Shown in pieces: positions 55,598 to 64,000 of a stretch of 64,000 nt of DNA (positions are counted from its first letter, which is position 1; each line of letters opens with the position of its first letter). The translations under genes were made by a program, and so were the position numbers. The notes beneath the pieces are model-generated. The model searched no databases. It saw only the letters and a list, made by a program, of their open reading frames with translations, and was not told the DNA's origin. This stretch comes from Pontederia crassipes (lineage: Eukaryota; Streptophyta; Magnoliopsida; Commelinales; Pontederiaceae), in contig CM060183.1 in assembly GCA_030549335.1 (NCBI GenBank), positions 29,401,052 to 29,465,051 of the forward strand, written 5' to 3'.

Positions 55598-58334
55598 TCA
55601 AGCTCCATATCTTATTTGATTATCGGATATCCCGACTTTATTTTCCAGATCACTGGAGCTGTTGATCTCCATCTCCATGCTTGCTGTGTGATTCCTTCTG
55701 CTTCTGCGATCCTGTTGCATTAAGAAAGAATACACATGAAACAAAAGGGAGTAGACATAGAAGTAAAAAGATATACTTGATGCGTTGAAAAGAACATAAC
55801 CTCCCGATGTGGCACTTCATCTGCTTCAAGCATTCGAACTACATGACCCATCTTTGGTCTCTTATCCGCATCAGGATCAACACATCTCAATGCAACGAGG
55901 AGAGCACGTTTAAGAGCACGTGTTGATGGTTTGACCTCAAGGTTGGCATCAACCACTTCCTCTGCTCTCCTATTCCCTACCATCATTTTGAGCCATTCCA
56001 CCAGATTAACCTGTGCAGTGAATGCCATTTTAAGGATGCAGGTAGTGGAGTTGTCAGAAACTTTTCTGCGGAAATACATAACCCAAAGGTATTGCTGTGC
56101 GATAGATTAACATCAAATACCCAGGGCTATTATCCTTAAACTGTGTATCATTGCCTGAAGTTATTACTATTGGGCTATTTTAACTCCAAGGAGATTCTAG
56201 ATTCCACAAACTGTGGAAGGGACATCAAAACATTGATCCAAGTAACATTATTGGTTTCACAAGGTTGCAGTGCGGACATCTAAATATGGATATTAAAATT
56301 GCAAGGCAGAGAATCAGAATAAAGGAAGAACAAACACAGTACAGCGTCTTGAGGGTTTACTAAATTTACCTCGTTTGCTGGTCTGCCATAGTCCACTGGG
56401 TCCCTCCCAGTCACAGTTTCTAATAACAATACCCCAAAACTGTAAACATCACTTTTTTCATTTAGCAGTCCAGTATTAGCATATTCAGGAGCAACATACC
56501 TGCAAATAAAAAAAAAAAAAGATAAGTTAGATATTCCAAGTACAATTTATGCAACACTGATACAATATGTATGTACTGTTGTAAAGGAGAGAGATTATAG
56601 AAACTTCAAGATACATGACTGCATACCCAAATGTTCCCATTACTCTGGTTGTAATGTGGCTCTTTCCTGAACCTAGGAGCTTAGCCAAACCAAAATCAGA
56701 GATCTTGCCATTGCATTCCTCATCAATTAAAATGTTGCTTGACTTGATATCTCGGTGCACAACCTTTGGTTCAATAGCTTCGTGTAAATAAGCAAGCCTG
56801 TAGTACCCATAGCTACCAGTAAGTTAACTATCAGTATTCTGGTAAAACAAAGCATGTTTTCAGCAAGACTTACGCCTTCGCAGTGCCTAGTATAACCTTC
56901 ATGCGGTTCTCCCAACTAAGAACACCACGTTGGCGCATAGCTCCATGAAGCCATTGCTCCAAGTTTCCATTGTTGACATACTCGTACACCAGAATCCTAT
57001 GGCATTAGAGGCAACACAAGTACATAATGAACAAAATTTAATGTTTAACAAATAGCAAACTCCAGAAGACATTAGCAGAGATATTTTTATGCATAGAGAG
57101 GTCTACTGAAAGAATTACAGATTATGGAAGCATCAGCATGAAGTGCACTAAATGATGAAGGTAAACTCATTGTTCCTTTAGTAGAAAAACAAGATTCCTG
57201 CTAAGAGAAAATAAAATTGATAGAAAATACTGCACTATTATGGTCCATGTATACAGTACACAAATGTTAACCTATTTATTCCCTCAACACATTAAATAAA
57301 GAAACTACATAAATGTTCTTTTGTTAGAAGTAAAAGTTTCCAACTAGGAGTTACCAACGATAGAAAAATGGCCTATCCTCTCCATGTTATAACAAGTTTA
57401 TAAAAGTCACAAGACTAGTGTGCCAGATAAACATAAAATGAAAAGTAATAACAGATGTTCACCTATGTATTCCCTCAACACAATACCCAAGAAGCCTCAC
57501 TAGATTCTTATGCCGAACATGACCAATGGCTTCCACTTCTACTCTAAATTCTTTTTCCGCCTGTCCCCTGCAGGAATCACAGAGTTACAATGAAATCATT
57601 GTGAATGGAACTTACCCACAGCTATAAATAGATCAAACGTTTGAACAACTGTTGTTGTAGTAGACTTACATATTGTTCAGAAGCTTTTTCACTGCAACCT
57701 CGGTTCCATTTATTAAGCGGCCCCGGTAGACAACTCCATATCCACCTTCTCCAAGGACATTCTCCTTAGAGAAACGGTTTGTTGCATACTCTAGGTCCCG
57801 GAGGGTAAACCAGTGACCCCATCCTAGATGTGAAAACTCAGGCAGACCAACTAATGGAGAAGCAGAAACAACTGCATACGGCGAATGTGGCTTTCTCGCA
57901 TGTCCTGAGTTGCCCTCGTCTCCAGAATATGAGCTCCCAGCTCTGTCATGGTAAATGGAGCTGCACTGACTCAAGTTATCTACATCACTTGACTTGCTCA
58001 CCATCAGGTGCGTGAGACTTTTTCCAGAATCCTTATCACTGTATTTGTCATGTGAAGCAAAGAAAGGACCCTCACGCCCTAGGAGTGTGTGACCAAGAGA
58101 GCTGCTACCAATTCTGTCAATTGTAATTTCCTTGGAGACATTGGGGATTTGTGACATGGGAAATGTATCGAATGTTCTTCGAGTCTTTTTCCGAGATGTG
58201 AGCCATAGAGCTAGAATGGAGAGAATGCCAACTATAAGAATGCCAACGCCAATGCCAATAACAACCCAAACTTTCAGGCCAATGACCGATACCTTCTCCG
58301 ATAATTCGGTACTTATGGAACTGTCGGATGCCAT
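55598..58334 (-). CDS. Receptor-like Ser/Thr protein kinase with a short ectodomain (RLCK-V / At2g42960-At3g59110 type)
   Basis: Seven exons on the minus strand: 58334-57670, 57567-57463, 56996-56874, 56797-56627, 56499-56370, 56010-55801 and 55711-55598, giving 505 aa. The short N-terminus leads into a single membrane helix ([20 protein letters not shown], residues about 21-45), a Ser-rich juxtamembrane region, then [14 protein letters not shown] and the kinase: glycine loop [16 protein letters not shown] lysine, [10 protein letters not shown] catalytic loop (RD kinase), DFGLAK, and APEYANTG with [12 protein letters not shown]. All catalytic residues are present, so an active membrane-anchored kinase is predicted. 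The architecture matches plant RLKs such as At2g42960, At3g59110 and At5g18500, whose ligands are mostly unknown. The rarer Met in LLNNMGQAE spans an exon junction. A donor at 58992 and the acceptor before the ATG imply a 5'UTR intron of about 650 bp. Confidence 0.92.
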
Positions 58335-58339
58335 TTGTT

Positions 58340-58992
58340 CTACTTGAAGGAACACAGTATAGAAATTAGTCATTACCTCTCGTTAAATCTTGAAGCAGGC
58401 AGGCTAGTGTTATAAATCTTACAACAAAAGTAACAAAAAATGACTATTAATAATTTCGCTTTGTAAACCACATGCTGCTTACTGTGACTATTTAATTTTG
58501 TTCGTAAAAAGGAAAAAATGGAAACACATGCTCAAAAGTTTGCATCTTTTCTCCTAATACTCAAAATCCCACTGGGAATGCATTCAAATCCAACCGACTG
58601 AACTATTGAAAGAAAAGCAAATTCAATAAAAATTACAAATAGAGGTATCCAGACATATTCCATGGTCGTCCAGACAAATTCGCACAAAGCACACAAGACC
58701 CCAAAGGGGCACACATACACCCTAGAATGCTTTGAGTCTGATGACAAAATGAGACAAGGAATCTAAAGCTGCCCCCAAATTAATCTGCAAACGACGGGCT
58801 TTCCATGGAAACTACATTCTACTAAAAATCGAACCTGTTGATTAGACAATACGACATGCATCAGGACACAAAACAATAACAACAAAAGGATGTTATATTT
58901 CACACCAGCAAACTACAAAACCAAATCAGAAATATAACCATAGGGGAAGAAAAAGAAGACAACGGATTGAAGAAACAGAAGCGAAATCGTAC
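58340..58992 (-). other. Inferred 5'UTR intron of the receptor-like kinase gene
   Basis: Reading the minus strand, CGAAAGAG|GTACGATTT gives a donor at 58992-58991 and CTTCAAGTAG|AACAAATGG gives an acceptor just before the start codon. The stretch contains no credible coding sequence. Long 5'UTR introns of this kind are common in plant kinase genes. No transcript evidence is available here. Confidence 0.5.
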
Positions 58993-59524
58993 CTCTTTCG
59001 GTGATACGAATCTTGTTGATCTATCGGTCACCAAACGATGGGCGCCTGTTCCGAACAGGTGTTACAGCACATTAAGAAAGAAGTATCCTCAAGAGACCAA
59101 AAAAAAGAGAGTCGAACAGAGATTAAAGCAAATGCAGTTCGTGTGGGATTCCGGAGCACAGTCCGAGTCCGAGATAACGAGCGCGCAATGTGGAATGAAC
59201 TAGCACGAGAAAGCAGATAAAAGTGACGAGGAGGTGAGACTTCGTTCAGGAAATCACGCTAAAAACGCAAAGCAAATGAGCAATGGAAAAGAAAGAGGGA
59301 CGACGGTCAATGCATCGAACAGGCACAGGCTTCGTTCGCAGCACCCAGGAGACGAGAAGGTGGAACAGTGGAAGGCGACGAAGCATGGAGAGAGAGGAGA
59401 GAGGTGAGAGAAAAAGGGAAAGGAAATGAGATTGCTGGCATTTAAAGTTGGGGGTTAGAAAACAGAGCACGACATTAAGAACGAGATTTAATGGGAAGGA
59501 GGGAAATGAAATAAATACGCGAGG

Positions 59525-59585
59525 GGAGAGAAAGAGAGAGAGAGAGATAGAGAGAAGAGAGACGAGGAGAGGGAGAGAGAGAGAT
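59525..59585. repeat. GA/CT-rich microsatellite in the kinase promoter
   Basis: Runs of GAGAGA on the plus strand (CT on the gene's strand), about 550 bp beyond the inferred 5'UTR exon. CT-rich tracts are common in plant promoters and leaders. Confidence 0.7.
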
Positions 59586-59589
59586 GATG

Positions 59590-62500
59590 GTGGCGTGAGG
59601 TCAACCGAGAAGACAACTCCAAATCCAGCTTGCGTCCCGGCATTTCTTTCACATACCTCTTTACCCCTATTCGCACTCCGAACCGTCGCAACTTTTAACT
59701 AAACCACCCCACCCCACCCTTCTAACGGCTCTATTTCACTTCACCCTCCCACTAGACCGTGGTGGCAGACGCTGTAATTAACGGTGACATTATGGCCCGA
59801 ATATAATATTATTTTATTTTGTGAAGAAAAATTAACTTAACAGGAAGAGGGTTAATTAATATTAGGACCGAGCGTGGAAAGAGAACTCAAACCTCTCTTT
59901 CTCGTTTGCTTAATATTCTTAATCATTCTTTTAATCATAATTTTTAAGGACCAGCGGAGGTGTAATGCCTATGCCTAGTGGGCTTTTTCTTCCATAAATC
60001 TTTTAAGGCGTGTTCTTTTAGATATAACGTTTAACAGTGCTATTCCAAATTAAACACTTTTTTTTTTAAAAAATCATATTAATAAATAAAATAATACATT
60101 TGTCTCTAATTAAATTAATATATAATTTTAAAAGGTAAAATTGTAAGTTACCAATTTCTACGAATTAGTCTCTTCTGGAGGTACTGTGTCATGCGCGTGC
60201 ATTGTGGACGATCTGTTGGGCACGAGAAGTGGATAAGGGAAATAAAAAAAGTACACAGAAATGGCAACCGAGGTAACATGCCAACAGATGGCAGCTGCAA
60301 CCCCCCACACCCTCCTTTTTACTTTATTTTTTCATCATTACCGATTCCTAATTAAATGTCGCCTAATTTGCTCATATAACACATATTTAAACAAGCCACA
60401 TTTATTGGGAGTGACGGTGACATCGAAAAAGCAGTTGCAAATCCCGTGATTAAGGAGACATTATTACAATGTAATTAATCCTTCTTCTTCTTCTTCTTCC
60501 TTTTTTTCTCCCCCTCCCTTTCACTTGGTCAGATGCTCTTTTCTTCTTACACTCTCTCTCTCCTCTCTCTCTTTCTGGGGAGCACTCAGCAGCACTTGAT
60601 GCCTTGCACGAGATGAGAGCAAAACAATCGACTTTCCCTTCTCTTTTTATATGGTCATCCTTTTTTTTTTAATGGTACGCATGTGTAATTTTCTTTTTGC
60701 GATGAAATTTATAATTGAGGCGTTGCATTGTATGTTTTTAAAAAAAAAAACTTTTATACGACCCGTATATATAATATAATATAATGGTGGATTTTTTTTT
60801 TATCCCATAAAGCTGCCAATGCATTGCCATGTTGCGAAGAAATGGAGGAGCAAAGGAAAATAAAAAAATAAAGAAATGGGGTTGTTATCGTGTTGGCTTG
60901 CGGCGGTCACATGCTGACCACCCACGTACATATGCACTCGACGACTTGTTATTCTCGTGACAGCTCTCGAGGTAGATAATGGGGGCCACTAACCGTACAA
61001 GTTCTCTAGCATTCGTTGGAATTTTGGTAGGAACAAAATAAGGGGAATTCGGGAAGGGAAGGTAATGCATTGGGATGAATAAGTCACGAAAAAATATTAA
61101 GTATATATATGATAGTATAATTTTAATTTAATAAGACACGTTTTGATAAAATGTATGAGCCTCGAAACGGATAATATTGTAAGAATATTATATATAATAT
61201 TAGAATCATTTCGCATAAACATCGGTGCATGATAAGAGCAGAGAGAAAGACATATCTTGAATAATCTCACATACATAAATTATGAAAAAAATACTGAGCA
61301 TACATAGTAGCACCATCTTAACTTGAATATATTTTGATAAGATCGCTTAGGGATCAACGTTCGAAGCAAACGATATTTTTATACGAGTACAAAAATGTTA
61401 CATATAAAAATAAAAATTTAAATTTTATCAATGAAACATATATGCTTTTTATTTTTTTTAATCTATACTTTTTTGTGTTATATTTATCGATCTGTCTTTA
61501 TAACCGAAAAAAATTGAAGTTAAGCCGTCCGATTCAGCACCCTCGTCTAAAAAATTGGGACAAATACAATATTTTCTTAACGATAAAAAATTAAATTAGA
61601 ATCAGGATTGATTGATTGATTGAGTTATTAGTGTATGATATTTTTCACTTTAAAAAAACACTATGTTTGAAAAGTATTCGCATGGAACTTAAGTATGGAA
61701 CTGACACCCTAATCATTCAAGACAAGTTGGGTGTTGAAATTTCAATGCATCGTCATTTCAAAAATTTCTTCTCTTATCGAATTTTTAACATCTTAATATA
61801 ATGAAATATTACTTGCAACAAACAAAATAAAAGAATTTGGATAGAGCAATAACTCCCTCGCGACTTAAATGTACAAGTTACGGTTTAATATGATGACTAA
61901 TTTCACTTGTTTTCATAATTAGAACAATATTTATAATCACCTTTTTCATCGAGTCTTAATCAATTCAACATGAAAATGAGAGCATTGAAAAAATGGTGTA
62001 TAATTTTGAGAGAAATAATTATTTTTTGGGTAGAATGGCCATTGACCCGTGGTTAAGAGGCGCATGGCTTTTTTATATAACATATGATTTTTCATTAATA
62101 AAATGATAAATATGGGTAAATGGTGCTTAAGTCTAGTTAGAAAATAATATATTTTATATTCATAACACTCCTTAAAAAAAGAGTGTCACTGACAATTTTG
62201 TTTTAGCCTAATTTATCATGTTGACAATTTTGTTCTAACCCAATTTATTACGTGAAAAAAAGAAAAAAAATTATTTTTAAAAAGAGAGCTTAACGAAATT
62301 TAAAATTTTGACTTTTAATATAATGTTAAATTTGATGTGTTAACTAATTTTTTTAAAAATTTAAATCGTTAAGAAGAATAATATCACTTATTTTATATTC
62401 GTTTATCAAATATAGATTATTCCAAAATTATTTATAAAATGGTTTTATCGATTAACATCGAATTGGATCGTGATTATCATCGGAACATTCAATAGTTAAG

Positions 62501-64000
62501 GTCGAGCCTTTTTTAACTATTTTATTTGTCGAATAACCGAGATTTCTATATTCTATTATATATATAATATATTTATTTACTCGTTAGGAAATTAATTTAA
62601 TTACGATACATATGAGGCCTTCCAATTGAAACCGGACAACGTATGCAAACACTGATGACAGAACAGAGGGGTGTAGCTCTACGGCAGACAAGTACTCGAT
62701 TGTTGCACTTGCAATGCTACAAAAAACTGTTAGCTGTCGCCTAATTATTAACATTTGCAATCTTTTGCATGCTTTTTTTTTCTAATATCGCTGACCAGGT
62801 CTTTGTTTACCTTCCTTCTCTCGCCTTTCCACCTTTATGATAAATAGAATTAACGGTCTTTATTAATCACCAATCTATCATCAAATTTTTAATTTTTTTC
62901 ATAATCGGACCGCAGCTTTTCTAAAATAATATTATTTATAATATTTTTAAAGATATAATATATAAATATCATATTAATAACCTATTAATATTAAAATAAT
63001 ACTATAATATAATTTTATTGATTTAAAAGTCTAATAATAATAAATATAAATTGTCAACACATAAATACTAATAGGTTGTAATTGATTTTTCATAATGATG
63101 AGTTGCATTAATATATTTTTATCTTAAATTGCTTTTATTCTTTTTTAAAATTGTCCTTTTTATTTACATTTCTATGCCCTTTAATAATTTCCTTTCCAAT
63201 ATTATTAAGATTTTAATACTTACTATTTCCATTTCTATTTCTATTTAATTTTTTACCTCACATTCTTTCCATTCTCTTCATCTTTTCCTTTTAATACTTT
63301 CTTTTTTCTCTTTTGGTTTCCTATTTTATATTTTTTTTAATTTAAACTTGAACCGGCCGAGTGGGTTCGTTGATTTGTCGTTTTGATCGATTTTGCCTGA
63401 TTCAATGTCAAAATAGTTTTAACATTCAACCGGACCAGATCAACGACTTGTTCGTGGTTGAACTGATTGAACCGCCGGTTCAATTTTAATAACATTGTCA
63501 ATTTCTCTCAAAGTTTATCGAGGACACTTATTTTTTGTACCGACTCAGATTTATGAGAGATTTTCGGTAGCCAAGACTATTAGTCCCTTTCACTAAGGTG
63601 ATAACTTCAAAGATTGATTCCACGATTACTAGTACATATCGAACTACTAGGGATAGAATCCCGCTAACTAACTAATTGCACCAAGCAACGTTGGTTTTTG
63701 GTTTGAGGACGCTTATTTCGTAATATGGAGTCCAAAGAGGATATTAAAAATGTCATCCTCATTGTGAGTTATTTTAGTAAGTGCGTGATAATGCTTTTCA
63801 TAATGAGTATAATATTGTTCTTTTAACGAGTATATTTTAAGTGTTTGATATAATGTTATCAACTTTGTGATAATTTTTTAAGCGGGAGAAAGTCATTATT
63901 TATTTTAAAATTCAAAAGTGCCACCTATTTTTTTGGGTAACAATGAAATTATTCTTGGAGACCAATAGGTATACCAATTCTTATGACAAGTTAGCTAATG
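59590..64000. other. AT-rich intergenic DNA, no gene recognised
   Basis: No sustained coding frame, RNA gene or complete mobile element is visible. There is a (CTT)n run at about 60482-60499 with a CTCTCTCTC stretch after it, and a GAACCGGCCGAG ... CCGCCGGTTCAATTTTAATA pair at 63350-63485 that may be the ends of a small degenerate transposon. Frames such as 61334-61594 lack domains. Confidence 0.5.

Noticed and set aside
59448-59702. Arg/Glu-rich frame next to the kinase gene
   Set aside because: It is generated by the GA microsatellite in the promoter.
63350-63490. Possible small transposon with CCGGTT-type ends
   Set aside because: The inverted ends are short and no target duplication was found; left as a note in the intergenic entry only.

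Overview
The window is nuclear DNA of a flowering plant. Genes have several short GT-AG introns, flanks are AT-rich, and transposable elements are abundant. GC-rich Lhcb1 coding regions and the gene set suggest a commelinid monocot (a Zingiberales such as banana is plausible, but this is an inference from codon composition, not a match I could run). There are no operons, phage or CRISPR.

Layout. 1-9 kb: decayed nested Ty3/gypsy-type LTR retrotransposon material (one complete LTR at 763-3355, the start of a second at 4472), then AT-rich DNA. 9-11.4 kb: a Mutator-like element with long inverted repeats, carrying a hAT-type element with a perfect 8-bp target duplication. 12.1-14.7 kb: a five-exon pterin-4a-carbinolamine dehydratase gene whose first intron/exon border is tandemly duplicated. 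16.3-24.9 kb: a ten-exon GBF-interacting-protein-1-like gene (871 aa) whose introns hold five Au-like SINE insertions, a MITE and a poly(T)-headed retroposon, most with target site duplications. 25-31 kb: repeats, a frameshifted CONSTANS-like CCT fragment and a small Mutator-type MITE. 32.1-32.6 kb: acidic ribosomal protein P2 (minus). 34.0-34.2 kb: a small predicted membrane protein (minus).

35.2-49.5 kb is an Lhcb1 (LHCII type I chlorophyll a/b-binding protein) cluster of four intronless, nearly identical copies: one on the minus strand and three on the plus strand, with a 3.4-kb solo LTR between copy 1 and copy 2. All four have a CCAAT / GATA / TATA-like arrangement at similar spacing, fitting co-regulated light-dependent expression. 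51.0-51.7 kb: a small secreted X8-domain protein. 55.6-58.3 kb: a seven-exon membrane-anchored receptor-like Ser/Thr kinase (minus) with a probable 5'UTR intron. 59.6-64 kb: AT-rich intergenic DNA without a recognisable gene.

The genes are functionally unrelated neighbours except for the Lhcb1 family. I found no evidence of a wholly new biological system. The most informative signals are the duplicated splice acceptor, the stratified SINE insertions with an internal empty site, the unclassified 143-bp retroposon, the Lhcb1 amplification with shared promoter blocks, and the decayed CCT gene fragment.
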